DNA from: a virus
Length of the DNA: 47,986 bases
IMG/VR virus record: IMGVR_UViG_3300013094_000087
Coordinates: 1 to 47,986 of that record
Reading direction: 5' to 3' (one strand)
This document shows, piece after piece, positions 22,982 to 32,422 of the stretch. Made by a program: the position numbers and the translations under genes. Each line of letters starts with the position of its first letter. Position 1 is the stretch's first letter. Under the pieces are notes generated by a model. That model saw only the letters and a list, made by a program, of their open reading frames with translations. It did not search any database and was not told the DNA's origin.

Positions 22982-23875
22982 TTAAGTGTCTAACTGGAAC
23001 TTCATGTCCTTATTTTGTCTTGAGAATGATGGATTCATTCCATTCATTTCAAGTATATCGTCACGGATATTCTGGCTACGCTTCTCAGTGTTGAGTACCC
23101 TACAGAAACTATTTGTTATAGCCGCAGTATAGTATGCGAATGGATTAGCAGACTTCGCTTCATTGAATCTTAGACCAACATAAGTGAGTTGAAGGATAGC
23201 AGAGTTCTTCATCTCATCGTTATAGGTATAACCGCGCCAATTGAACTTCATAGCATACTTCTCGCATAGCATCATATACATGCGAGCGAGTTTGTTTGTG
23301 ATGTTACCATGATCCTTTGAGAAGTGTCCGTTCTCAATGCCACCAATCCAATGTGACTTGCCTACGCATCGCATAGTTCCAGTCTCGTCTAGCTTGAAAT
23401 GCTGAAAAGGAGGGAAGTTGACTTTGACATGGACCATATCATCCACTTCAGCCTTTGTCGTCTTATCTTCTAAGTCAGCAAATTCTTCACCGTCATCATC
23501 GTAGAAAATTAAAATATCTTTGGCTGTCTTCTTCTTGATAGTCTTCCTTGGTTGCTTCTGGCTTAATGGAATATGATCCCATGTCATCACGCGAAAAATC
23601 AAGTCTTCAGTAAGAATGTCGTCAGGACTAATCTTAGTCTCGGTTTCAATAGAGAGCCTAGCTGCTCTCGCTTCTTTTGCTGCTTGAATCTGTTCTGGTT
23701 CTGATGCGAACTTTAAACTAGTTATAATATCAGCTTCTGGCATATCAATGATGAGGTCATAACGATGATATTCAGGTTGGGTATAATAACAAAAGCTATT
23801 TTTGCTGATATGGATTTCTTTTAGGATATCACGATTGTTTAGATAATTTATTGGTTTTCTTGGTTTTATAGACAC
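22982..23875 (-). CDS. 55: Late sigma factor gp55-like
   Basis: The 297-residue protein belongs to the gp55 family, which directs host RNA polymerase to late promoters. Conserved segments are NKLARMYMMLCEKYAMKFNW, RGYTYNDEMKNSAILQL and ANPFAYYTAAITNSFCRVLN, which correspond to the sigma region 2-like core. It is much longer than T4 gp55 (185 residues): the first 165 residues hold an extension with a basic Lys-rich stretch (PRKTIKKKTAKD) and acidic stretch (YDDDGEEFADLED). The N-terminus PINYLNNRDILKEI resembles that of T4 gp55. In T4 the C-terminal tail binds the sliding clamp; the tail here is MKFQLDT. Confidence 0.85.
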   Translation of the reverse strand: MSIKPRKPINYLNNRDILKEIHISKNSFCYYTQPEYHRYDLIIDMPEADIITSLKFASEPEQIQAAKEARAARLSIETETKISPDDILTEDLIFRVMTWDHIPLSQKQPRKTIKKKTAKDILIFYDDDGEEFADLEDKTTKAEVDDMVHVKVNFPPFQHFKLDETGTMRCVGKSHWIGGIENGHFSKDHGNITNKLARMYMMLCEKYAMKFNWRGYTYNDEMKNSAILQLTYVGLRFNEAKSANPFAYYTAAITNSFCRVLNTEKRSQNIRDDILEMNGMNPSFSRQNKDMKFQLDT

Positions 23876-23903
23876 TGGTATTCCTTTTACAATATATGAT
23901 TAT

Positions 23904-23931
23904 ACTGTTGCTGTTGTAAAATTGCAACAGT
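23904..23931 (-). promoter_or_regulatory. Hairpin in the gp55 leader
   Basis: ACTGTTGC pairs with GCAACAGT (8 bp, 12-base loop) between the late promoter and the gp55 ATG. A regulatory role is possible but not shown. Confidence 0.35.
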
Positions 23932-23958
23932 TACGGGTAAATTTTGTAGTTTTTTGAA

Positions 23959-23992
23959 GTGATAAATACAATCAGAATACTTTATTTATCAC
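23959..23992. promoter_or_regulatory. Opposed pair of late promoters
   Basis: GTGATAAATA (plus, 23959-23968) and its exact inverted copy (minus, 23983-23992) are separated by 14 bases. The plus copy points to the tail gene at 24002 and the minus copy to gp55. Confidence 0.7.
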
Positions 23993-24001
23993 GGGATAAG
24001 C

Positions 24002-25288
24002 ATGTCAATAGGAACATATACCGCAACAACGAGTAGTGGGTGGTCAGTACAAGCAACAGTTGATACTACCACTGCATCCGTTTCTTATATTATTACTGAT
24101 CCGGACGGGAACACTTATTACGGAAAACCTAACGAAGACATATTAAACTCATTACAAGCTCAAGGATATTCCGGAACATCTTTACCCGCTGGATTAACAG
24201 ATGCTGTAATCACGAGTCATGATCAAGCGAAAGCAATAGCAGTGTCAGACGCCGCCGCTGGAATTGACTCGTCAGCCCCTGTTCCGATAACTCCCGAAAA
24301 TAATCCTAACTTAACGTCCTCTGCAACATCAGACACACCTATTCAAGTAGTTACTGCCCCAACTACACTTGATATTGCAAACACTCCTGATGTAAATGCT
24401 AATATTGTGACGACGGCTCCGCCTATTATTACATCTCCTAATTCTGGAACAGGAATAACTGCTGCAAAAACAGATGCACAAGCGACTCCGGCTAATCAAG
24501 ATCAAACAAATGCTGTAGCGCAGGCAGATTGGAGAGTGCGTGTTGCGTTGTCCCAGGATCCTAGTGTCACTTATCTATACAAAGATCCAAAAAACGTACT
24601 TCTTAGTCCACTGAACAGAACAAATGGTGTCATATTCCCTTATACTCCTACTATCTCGGTAAGTTATGATGCTCAATACGATCCAACAACACTTGTGCAT
24701 AGTAATTATAAGGTCTTTCAGTACGGAAGCAGTTCTATTGATAATATATCTATTGCAGGCGACTTTACATGCCAAGATGTAGCTGAGGCAAATTATGTTA
24801 TGGCAGTCATACATTTTTTTAGAACGATGACTAAAATGTTTTACGGACAGGATACGAATCCTAAACCAGGTACACCCCCGCCTCTCTGCTATCTGTATGG
24901 ATTGGGTCAGTATCAATTTGCTGGACAACCGATGGCTATACAATCATTTACGTACACGACTCCCCCTGATGTTGACTACATAGCAACTACTGGCCCTGCA
25001 TCGTCAGGTTCTCCGCAGAAAAACATAAATCCAAATGCTAACAGTAATTCAAGAATAGGTGCTGGATCACAGCTGGCGGTAGGTGGAACTCCTCAACCAG
25101 TAACATGGCCAAGTTCACCTGTATCTGCTGGACAGGGGGCAACATATGTACCTACAAAAATCAATATGTCAATCAGTTGTGTACCGATGATGAGTAGAAA
25201 TCAAGTATCTAATCAGTTTAGCCTGACGGATTATGCTAGCGGTAAGCTATTAAAAGGTACACAAAACGGAACAGGAGCATTCTGGTAA
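24002..25288 (+). CDS. Tail tube/baseplate protein, gp48-like
   Basis: The 428-residue protein has an N-terminal Thr/Ala-rich region (1-170) and a more conserved core (175-330) with WRVRVALSQDP and IAGDFTCQDVAEANYVMAVI followed by FFRTMTKMFYGQD. In T4 gp48 and gp54, which cap the tail tube on the baseplate, a similar segment (helix followed by F-Y) is present. The match is weak, so the assignment as gp48 is by pattern and by its place at the head of the baseplate operon. An alternative is a related tube-end protein. It is preceded by a late promoter. Confidence 0.5.
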   Translation: MSIGTYTATTSSGWSVQATVDTTTASVSYIITDPDGNTYYGKPNEDILNSLQAQGYSGTSLPAGLTDAVITSHDQAKAIAVSDAAAGIDSSAPVPITPENNPNLTSSATSDTPIQVVTAPTTLDIANTPDVNANIVTTAPPIITSPNSGTGITAAKTDAQATPANQDQTNAVAQADWRVRVALSQDPSVTYLYKDPKNVLLSPLNRTNGVIFPYTPTISVSYDAQYDPTTLVHSNYKVFQYGSSSIDNISIAGDFTCQDVAEANYVMAVIHFFRTMTKMFYGQDTNPKPGTPPPLCYLYGLGQYQFAGQPMAIQSFTYTTPPDVDYIATTGPASSGSPQKNINPNANSNSRIGAGSQLAVGGTPQPVTWPSSPVSAGQGATYVPTKINMSISCVPMMSRNQVSNQFSLTDYASGKLLKGTQNGTGAFW

Positions 25289-25611
25289 TGTCATTATCAT
25301 CTAATCAGGGTTTTTATCCAGCAACAAGTCCCTACACTAATACTAACATAATAAACAACAAATATCTAGATGTGATGAACTATCTTCCGATACCGATGTA
25401 TCCGAGCGATGTTTATTATTTAATTCCTATAGTTTATCAATATAGACCAGACATGCTAGCTTATGACCTATATACTGATGCTCGTCTATGGTGGGTATTT
25501 GCTTCTCGTAATCCTAATCTGCTAGGACCCGACCCTTATTTTAATTTCACTGCTGGTTTAGGGATATATATACCTACACTGAGTACACTGCAATCAGTAT
25601 TAGGAACATAA
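25288..25611 (+). CDS. 53: Baseplate wedge protein, gp53-like
   Basis: The 107-residue protein overlaps the preceding stop codon by one base (TAATG), which couples translation. The segment RPDMLAYDLYTDARLWWVFASRNP, followed by a terminal G-IYIPT motif (YNF-TAGLGIYIPT), is the signature of gp53-type wedge proteins, which contact gp6 and gp25 in T4. It is shorter than T4 gp53 (196 residues), having only the conserved N-domain. Confidence 0.7.
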   Translation: MSLSSNQGFYPATSPYTNTNIINNKYLDVMNYLPIPMYPSDVYYLIPIVYQYRPDMLAYDLYTDARLWWVFASRNPNLLGPDPYFNFTAGLGIYIPTLSTLQSVLGT

Positions 25612-25614
25612 TAT

Positions 25615-28074
25615 ATGCCTTTATTCGGGTCAGCAAACGACGATAGCGGCGCAAAACAACCTAATCCTGCAGGATCAAGCGGTGGCACGCCCAGTTCTCC
25701 AACAAATACTGCATCAACTCCGACTACCGGTACTCCGGGTTCACCTGGTGGAGCAGGTTCTCCTGGAGCTCCTAGCAGTAGTCAAGATGGCACGGCACCT
25801 GCTAACGCAAGTAGCCCGATCAATCAAACTGCGTCTGCACCGCCTCCGACTGATACCACGTCAACCCCTCCGATAAACACTTCAAACCCAGGAAAAAGAT
25901 TAAAAAATCCATTAGGAGAGTTCGCTAGTTACACTTATCAAATAAGTTTATACATGATTACTCCTGATGCATATGACGCTTTTATCGCGTCAGGTAGGAC
26001 TAACATCAACGCAATAAAAAGCGTAGCACCTTCTGGCGGAGCGACTGGTGCTAACATACCTAACCAAGGAGGGGCATTCCTCCTTGCCCAAAGTGGGGGT
26101 ATAAACAACACCGATGATGTCCGTGCTGAAGGGTTTAACTTTGATTATTACATTGACAATCTAACCTTCACGACACAAGTTATGGCGCAAGGTGCAGCGA
26201 TAGTTACTGATATTGAATTTACTATAACTGAACCATATGGATTTTCATTCATTCAAAATTTAAAGCGGGCATCTGACGCTATATCACAATATTTGGGGTC
26301 TAATACAGCAAATATTACTTTTGCAAAGCAATTTTTTATATTAGGTATAAGATTTTTTGGTTATGATCAACAAGGAAAATTAGTTAAACCAGAAAATCAA
26401 TTTTTCGGTTCTACGTTAGATCCAAGTTCAATCGATGGATCGTTATTCCAGCAATATTTTGATATTCAGATAACCGGAATATCTTCTAAGATTAATGGTA
26501 AAACTATGACTTATCAATGCAGTGCTACCGGATTAGCTCCGGGCACTGCATATAGTCAGTCCAAAGGTACTTTGCCTAGTGATCATCCTATAACTGCTAC
26601 TACTGTAGGAGATGCTCTAACAAAACTCAAGAATCAACTTAATGACGAGCAACAAAAACTAGTCAAAGCCGGATCACAAACCTATCCCATAGTATATAAT
26701 TTTAGATTTGCACCCGGAGCAGAAATAATCGCACAGTCTCCGATAGTTTCTCCCGCAGATTTAGATAAAAGCAAATGGGCAGGAAGTGGCGCCAAAACAA
26801 CTAGTCAATCAAATGCTAGTAAAGAAACAACTGCTACCCCTGAAAATAACTCAAGAAATATAAATTTTACCTCTAGTACTACTATAACTCAGGGAATACA
26901 GCAAGTCATTACGCAAAGCGAATATTTACGCAAGGCCCTAACTGTTGTATACGCATCCTCACTGCAAACAGATCAATTAAAAAACGCTCCTCCAGAAATA
27001 GTATCTTCTAGAGACCGGCCGATAAGTTGGTACCGATGTACGACAGAAATTTCAAATGCTAAATGGGATCCAAAGTTAAACAACTGGATAACTGATATAA
27101 CTTATGTGATACACGAGTATGATACACCGGTAGTTGCTAGTAGCTATGCTAGTTCTACTTTAAAATACTATGGGCCGCATAAAAGATATGAGTATTGGTA
27201 TACGGGAGAAAATAGTGAAGTTATAAGCTATGAACAAAATATAGAAACCCTTTATACTAGTACCGTGGTTTCCCCGCCGGATCCAAATAATCCTACAGGT
27301 CCGGCAACTCCGCCTTCCGGAACAGCAAGCCCTAGTACTACTCAAAATGCAAAAACTCCCAACACCCAATCTCCTTTACCTAGAACAAATACACAAGGAT
27401 ATGCAGCTACTGCTCAAAATAACTACCTTACTAGTCTTTATGACTACAATTCCTATGCTGAAGCCAGCGTGACTATTCTAGGAGATCCGGATTTTTTGAT
27501 TCAGGATTCCGATACAAGTATAAATCAGGTGTATGATAAGTATTACGGAAGTGATGGTTTTACTATAAGTGCTAACGGCGGACAAGTTTTTATTGAAATT
27601 GATTTTAAAGAAGCAGTTGACTATACTAATACTGGACAAGTCAACGGTGTTAATTCGTCAGAAGGCGGCACGCTGAATATCAATAACTCTATTTTGTTTT
27701 TCCCGTATCCTCCTCCTCTTGACAAGATAATACATGGCATAAGTTTACAAGTAAGAGAAGTCAAGAGTAAGTTTGATAATGGAAAATTTACTCAAGATTT
27801 ATCTTGTTTTCTAAATGATTTTGGAAAAGTAAGTCAAGATGCTAACTCTGCTGAAGCGACAGGAATATCAAATTCTAATAAACCAACCGGTTCAGGACCC
27901 GCAGCCGGAAATTCTGCGGTCACCACTAGCAATACGGGAACGAAAACGGATCCGGCTATCAACACTACTAAAACCCAAACCCCCACTAAAAACTCAAATC
28001 AGACTCCTGCACAGCCAGTGACGAACACTGGCCCCGGTGGAAAACCTGTCGCAAATGATCACGGAGGAGGATAA
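25615..28074 (+). CDS. Baseplate hub-like protein, gp27 position
   Basis: The 819-residue protein lies directly before the gp5-like spike gene, where a hub protein is expected. It has Pro/Ser/Thr/Gly-rich linkers at both ends (1-95 and 735-819) and in the middle (545-595). The ordered part starts SYTYQISLYMITPDAYDAFI. It contains many aromatic beta segments and a stretch PIVYNFRFAPGAEIIAQSPI. A later block SEYLRKALTVVYASS...RDRPISWYRCTTEI resembles hub segments seen in related phages. No enzyme motif was found. AGGAAC precedes the ATG. Confidence 0.5.
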   Translation: MPLFGSANDDSGAKQPNPAGSSGGTPSSPTNTASTPTTGTPGSPGGAGSPGAPSSSQDGTAPANASSPINQTASAPPPTDTTSTPPINTSNPGKRLKNPLGEFASYTYQISLYMITPDAYDAFIASGRTNINAIKSVAPSGGATGANIPNQGGAFLLAQSGGINNTDDVRAEGFNFDYYIDNLTFTTQVMAQGAAIVTDIEFTITEPYGFSFIQNLKRASDAISQYLGSNTANITFAKQFFILGIRFFGYDQQGKLVKPENQFFGSTLDPSSIDGSLFQQYFDIQITGISSKINGKTMTYQCSATGLAPGTAYSQSKGTLPSDHPITATTVGDALTKLKNQLNDEQQKLVKAGSQTYPIVYNFRFAPGAEIIAQSPIVSPADLDKSKWAGSGAKTTSQSNASKETTATPENNSRNINFTSSTTITQGIQQVITQSEYLRKALTVVYASSLQTDQLKNAPPEIVSSRDRPISWYRCTTEISNAKWDPKLNNWITDITYVIHEYDTPVVASSYASSTLKYYGPHKRYEYWYTGENSEVISYEQNIETLYTSTVVSPPDPNNPTGPATPPSGTASPSTTQNAKTPNTQSPLPRTNTQGYAATAQNNYLTSLYDYNSYAEASVTILGDPDFLIQDSDTSINQVYDKYYGSDGFTISANGGQVFIEIDFKEAVDYTNTGQVNGVNSSEGGTLNINNSILFFPYPPPLDKIIHGISLQVREVKSKFDNGKFTQDLSCFLNDFGKVSQDANSAEATGISNSNKPTGSGPAAGNSAVTTSNTGTKTDPAINTTKTQTPTKNSNQTPAQPVTNTGPGGKPVANDHGGG

Positions 28075-28080
28075 AATCAC

Positions 28081-31000
28081 ATGCCAATAGACTCTATTAA
28101 AACATTTGGTCCAGTCAAATCAAGTAAGCCTGATACCGGCGGAGCTATTACTAAAATGGTTCCTCTTTTTGGAATCGTTAAGGATAACATCGATCCTACC
28201 CGAGCAGGAAGAATTAAAGTTCTGTTATCTGACAAGCCACCAATGGACTCTGACTCGTCTGATCACTGGATAACGGTAAGTTATCTGAGCACCTTTTTTG
28301 GTCAAGTCGGGAGTACTGCTGGAAATGACGGTCACGGCACCTATAAATCTAATCCTAGTTCCTACGGTATGTGGCACGCTCCTCCTGATATCGGAACTAC
28401 TGTTATCTGTATCTTTATCAACGGTGATCCTAACTATGGTTTCTACATAGGATCAGTTCCATCAGCAGAAACATTGCACATGGTACCTGCTATTGGTTCA
28501 GCAGATAACATCGTTGCCAATGAAGGAGAAGCACAAGGGTTTGGTGGTGCAACTAGGTTGCCAGTAACAAACATTAATACAAACAATGCGCCAGTAACCA
28601 ATAGTCCGGAATTTAATTCAGCACCTAGACCTGTTCATAGCTATTCTGCTGCAATCATGAATCAACAAGGAATCATACGAGACCCTATTCGTGGTCCTAT
28701 ATCATCAAGTGCATCTCGCGAAGCAGCAAGTCGTGTAGGCTGGGGAGTGTCTACTCCTGGTAGACCTATCTATCAGGGCGGATATGATGATTCTACTGTT
28801 GTCAACAATCTTACTCCGGACAAAGATGCCCAACTACAAGTCGTTGCAAGACGGGGAGGTCACAGCCTCGTCATGGATGACGGTGATGTCATCGGTAGAG
28901 ACCAGCTAATTAGATTGAGGACTGCATTGGGCCATCAGATTCTGATGAGCGATGACGGCCAGACCCTCATGATACTTCACTCTAATGGACAGAGTTATAT
29001 TGAATTAGGTAAAGAAGGTACGATTGATATGTACTCTACTAATTCAGTCAATATTAGAACTCAAGGAGACTTGAATCTCCACGCAGATCAGGATATTAAT
29101 ATGCACGCCATGGGGAAATTTAATCTCCAAGCTAATAGCATAAACACTAACTCTGAGACAACGACCCAGATGAGAGCTACTACTGATATTAACTTCGGTG
29201 CATTAGGAAAAATCACTGGTCTAGCAGGCGGCGCTATTGCTTGGGGTGCCGGAGGAGATGCGTCTATGGTCGCTGGTGGCCAGGCGTATGTTAACGGTTC
29301 TAAGGTGAATCTAAACAGCGGGGCTCCCGGTACTTCGCCAGCATCAGTACCCAGCATCCCCCTCATCGCACAGACTGATACCTTGCATGACAGCACAAAG
29401 GGTTACATGGCTGCACCTGCAAAGTTACTCACTGTCTGCTCCCGCGCCCCTGCTCACGCGCCGTGGGCTAATGCAGGTCAAGGAGTGGATGCAAAAACAA
29501 ATCTTGATGCCGCTGCTAGTTTACCACCGGCACCTTCTGGGGCAGTTGATGCGACTAATACTGCTGGAGCAGCGACCGGACCTTCTCCGCCGGCAAGTGC
29601 GACGGTAGCATCTGCACCTGTAACAGCCGCCCCTTCGGCTGGCGTAAGCACTAATACGACAGGTGCAACTCTAGCTGCTCAAGCAACTGCTGCGGCAACA
29701 GGTCCAGCCGCAGCCGCCGTGACACAGGGCGCCGCAGTGATTGAAACATCTGAGGGCAAGGTCGCGGCAGTAGGTGCATTTGCACAGACCCCTGCTCAGT
29801 TAGTAAGTGGTAATATATTAAAACCAGGAGCCGCCACACTTGTCACTGGGCTCGTTCAGCAGGGTGCAAACATAGCACAAGCGATGCCGGCATCATTATT
29901 CACAGGAGCATCCGGCATAGGAAATCTGACGAGTCTGATTAAAAATACAACTGCTCAGGCTACTGGCATCGTTAGTGGTATGCAAAAAGCCCAGACAGCA
30001 TTGACAACCATTGGTGCGATCACTGGCAAAGAAGCACCAGCAGCACTTACCGGATTAGTTCACGCAGCAACGACTGTAGATGTGGGATCAACTATAAATG
30101 CAATCAAACAAGTATCAGGAACACTGAATGCTGCTGCTAATGCTGCTGCTAATCTTGCTGGCGCGGCGAATTCGGTTTCTAAGGCATTGAGTGGCGGCGC
30201 GGCTGGAGTCGTTAATAATCTCGGAGGATCTCTCGTTGGTTCGGGGTCCGCCGCATTGAATAGTGCTACGTCTGCTGCGGCAAACGCAGCATCATCGGTT
30301 ACTGGTTCAGTTAATAAGATAGATAGTGCCCTCAGTGCTATCGGCGCCGGCAGTGCGGCAGCAAAACTAGCCACTAACCTAACCGGTGGTCTGGGCGGCG
30401 TAGCTAGTGCATTGACTGCTATGAGTTCAATTCCCGGCCTCAGTTCATTAGTAGACCAAAGCAAAGGCATAGCAGCGTCAGCGTTTAATGCCATTAAAAA
30501 TTCTTTTACTCCACTACAAGCCGGCATACCGCAAAATCTTACTGCTATCGCCAAAGCAAACGCCGCCGCAGCAGCCACAATTGCCGATCAGACCTCTCAA
30601 GCAAGTGGTTCTTTATTGGGTAAAGTGACCGGAGCAGTGAGTTCTCTTGCAGGTGCCGCCGGCTCAGTTTCTAGTCTAGCAAAAGATGCTATTGGCAGCG
30701 TGTCCGGAGCAGTAGCAGCGGTAACATCTACTGCTGCTTCATTAAGTAATATTGCCAAAGCTACCGGAGCGGTAAATAATAGCATTGCGTCAGTCGCAGG
30801 CGAGATATCATCCGTGAGTAAATCTTTATCATCCATTGCCAATGCTGTGGGGGGAACTTCTACTGGAATTACGGTAGGTGGTATAACAGGTGCGGCAAAC
30901 TCTATATCTGCTGCGGTTACAGGACACGCACTCAATACTACTATCGGTGGAGTAGAGAATGCAGTAAACAATGTTGCTGCAATTGCTGGTGCAGGATCAA

Positions 31001-31836
31001 CATTAGCAGCAGGCGGACTGCCGGCTCTATCAAATGCAGCATCTGTTATCCAACAAGGAGCATCGGCTGCGACATCATCAGTTCTTGCTAGTGGATTAAG
31101 CAATCTGCCCGGTGGAATAAACACAGTGTCAGCAGTTCTTAATAACGCAAAGGGGGCAATCAACAGCATACCTGGATCAACCGCGCTTTCTGGGCTAATA
31201 GATAATGCACATTCTTCAGCATTAAATGCAGTGTCGCCGGCAGCTGGACCATTAGGAGGATTGACATCTGCTACTAACACTCTAACTAATCTAACTTCTT
31301 CGTCTATAAACGGAATTGTTGGAGCATTAGGTGCCGCTGCGAGTAAACTAGGAGGATTAACTTCTCTAGCTTCTGCTGGATTATCGGCGGGTGGAATCGC
31401 ACAATTACAATCTTCCATAGCATCATTGGCGTCAGGCGGCCCAGCAGCAATCAATCTTCCTACAGTTGGCTTCAATACAAATGATCGTACTTCTATCACT
31501 GCCCAGACAACAAGTCTACTCGGTGATCCGGGAATACCTCCTCCTAATCTGACTGGAGCAGTGTCTACAGATACGATATCTACTTACGAGGCACAACAAG
31601 CGGCAAACCAAGCACTATCTGATCAGTATAACGTGCTGTTGAATGCAGTATCATCGGCGTTAAGTAATCTGGCAATAACTCAAAGTGCGTACATGACAGC
31701 CGAAAATAATCTTCCTGCTGGAGATCCCGGAATTTCCACTGCATATCAAGCATTTCTTGCAGCCTCCGCCGTTTTAGCTGCTGCTGAGGATGCAGTAAAC
31801 GCATTCCAACAATCTAATCCTCAATTCGCCCAATAA
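28081..31836 (+). CDS. 5: Baseplate spike, gp5-like, without lysozyme
   Basis: The 1251-residue protein starts with an OB-fold (residues about 25-135, MVPLFGIVKDNIDPTRAGRI), as in gp5 and VgrG. Residues about 250-370 hold a gp5-type beta-helix (IELGKEGTIDMYSTNSVNI, LNLHADQDINMHAMG) that forms the needle. A short motif CSRAPAHAPWANAGQG (about 450-465) follows. The remaining 780 residues are Ala/Ser/Gly-rich and repetitive. No T4-lysozyme motif lies between OB-fold and needle, unlike T4 gp5; the lysozyme domain is on the tape measure protein instead. GGAGG precedes the ATG. Confidence 0.8.
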   Translation: MPIDSIKTFGPVKSSKPDTGGAITKMVPLFGIVKDNIDPTRAGRIKVLLSDKPPMDSDSSDHWITVSYLSTFFGQVGSTAGNDGHGTYKSNPSSYGMWHAPPDIGTTVICIFINGDPNYGFYIGSVPSAETLHMVPAIGSADNIVANEGEAQGFGGATRLPVTNINTNNAPVTNSPEFNSAPRPVHSYSAAIMNQQGIIRDPIRGPISSSASREAASRVGWGVSTPGRPIYQGGYDDSTVVNNLTPDKDAQLQVVARRGGHSLVMDDGDVIGRDQLIRLRTALGHQILMSDDGQTLMILHSNGQSYIELGKEGTIDMYSTNSVNIRTQGDLNLHADQDINMHAMGKFNLQANSINTNSETTTQMRATTDINFGALGKITGLAGGAIAWGAGGDASMVAGGQAYVNGSKVNLNSGAPGTSPASVPSIPLIAQTDTLHDSTKGYMAAPAKLLTVCSRAPAHAPWANAGQGVDAKTNLDAAASLPPAPSGAVDATNTAGAATGPSPPASATVASAPVTAAPSAGVSTNTTGATLAAQATAAATGPAAAAVTQGAAVIETSEGKVAAVGAFAQTPAQLVSGNILKPGAATLVTGLVQQGANIAQAMPASLFTGASGIGNLTSLIKNTTAQATGIVSGMQKAQTALTTIGAITGKEAPAALTGLVHAATTVDVGSTINAIKQVSGTLNAAANAAANLAGAANSVSKALSGGAAGVVNNLGGSLVGSGSAALNSATSAAANAASSVTGSVNKIDSALSAIGAGSAAAKLATNLTGGLGGVASALTAMSSIPGLSSLVDQSKGIAASAFNAIKNSFTPLQAGIPQNLTAIAKANAAAAATIADQTSQASGSLLGKVTGAVSSLAGAAGSVSSLAKDAIGSVSGAVAAVTSTAASLSNIAKATGAVNNSIASVAGEISSVSKSLSSIANAVGGTSTGITVGGITGAANSISAAVTGHALNTTIGGVENAVNNVAAIAGAGSTLAAGGLPALSNAASVIQQGASAATSSVLASGLSNLPGGINTVSAVLNNAKGAINSIPGSTALSGLIDNAHSSALNAVSPAAGPLGGLTSATNTLTNLTSSSINGIVGALGAAASKLGGLTSLASAGLSAGGIAQLQSSIASLASGGPAAINLPTVGFNTNDRTSITAQTTSLLGDPGIPPPNLTGAVSTDTISTYEAQQAANQALSDQYNVLLNAVSSALSNLAITQSAYMTAENNLPAGDPGISTAYQAFLAASAVLAAAEDAVNAFQQSNPQFAQ

Positions 31837-31844
31837 TATAAATA
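31837..31844 (+). promoter_or_regulatory. Exact T4 late promoter consensus
   Basis: TATAAATA, 17 bases before the gp25 ATG and followed by AAGGA. This is the only exact match to the T4 consensus noticed in the window. Confidence 0.75.
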
Positions 31845-31861
31845 CTATAAAGGAATAAGAT

Positions 31862-32374
31862 ATGCCACAATACATCGGATTCAGTACATTAAATGCTTGT
31901 CAACCCAGAAGTAATAACATTCAGATTGACAGTATGTCTACGAGTTATATTGCTGTAGGCCCCAATGGATTGACTCCTATCAATGGATACGGTGTTACTT
32001 CAGGGTTAGGCTCAACTATTACACCTATCTACTCTGGCAAAAAATTTCTTACTATTGATGAGCAACTCGTAATTACAGATTTTATCAATGCATTGAACAT
32101 TCCACGAGGACAAAAAGTCGGTCAACCTGGCTTCGGCACTGGAATTTGGGATTATATCTTTGAACCAAATACACCCGACTTACAATTATTATTAGAAAAC
32201 GATATCAGAAGAATCGCAGCGAATGATCCAAGAATAGACATTAATTATTTGAAATCGTACACACAAGAAAACGGTATTTTGTTAGAAATTCAAATGGCTA
32301 TTCTCCCCTTTAATAATCCACAAACACTAAGTGTATTTTTTAACTCTCAGACTAATTCCGCCTCACTAGTATAA
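31862..32374 (+). CDS. 25: Baseplate wedge protein gp25-like
   Basis: The 170-residue protein has the gp25/GpW-type core: LTIDEQLVITDFINALNI, then PRGQKVGQPGFGTGIWDYIF with EP directly after (the E-P-x-T turn), then DIRRIAANDPRIDI. In T4 gp25 initiates sheath assembly on the baseplate and is part of the wedge core. An N-terminal extension of about 50 residues makes it longer than T4 gp25 (132 residues). Its own late promoter lies upstream. Confidence 0.85.
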   Translation: MPQYIGFSTLNACQPRSNNIQIDSMSTSYIAVGPNGLTPINGYGVTSGLGSTITPIYSGKKFLTIDEQLVITDFINALNIPRGQKVGQPGFGTGIWDYIFEPNTPDLQLLLENDIRRIAANDPRIDINYLKSYTQENGILLEIQMAILPFNNPQTLSVFFNSQTNSASLV

Positions 32375-32393
32375 AATCCACTTTTTTGATAAT

Positions 32394-32401
32394 GATAAAT
32401 A
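32394..32401 (+). promoter_or_regulatory. T4-type late promoter octamer
   Basis: GATAAATA, 21 bases before the ATG of the GIY-YIG gene. Confidence 0.65.
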
Positions 32402-32422
32402 CTTAATCAAAAGAGAGTAGCC

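Noticed and set aside
30060-31499. Long minus-strand frames (172 and 300 codons) opposite the gp5-like gene
   Set aside because: They mirror the Ala/Ser-rich repeats of the plus-strand spike gene, are themselves Ala/Pro-rich low complexity, and have no ribosome binding site.
28081-31836. Lysozyme domain in the gp5-like protein
   Set aside because: I looked for E-(8)-D-(5)-T with GHL after the OB-fold and found none; the domain is on the tape measure protein.
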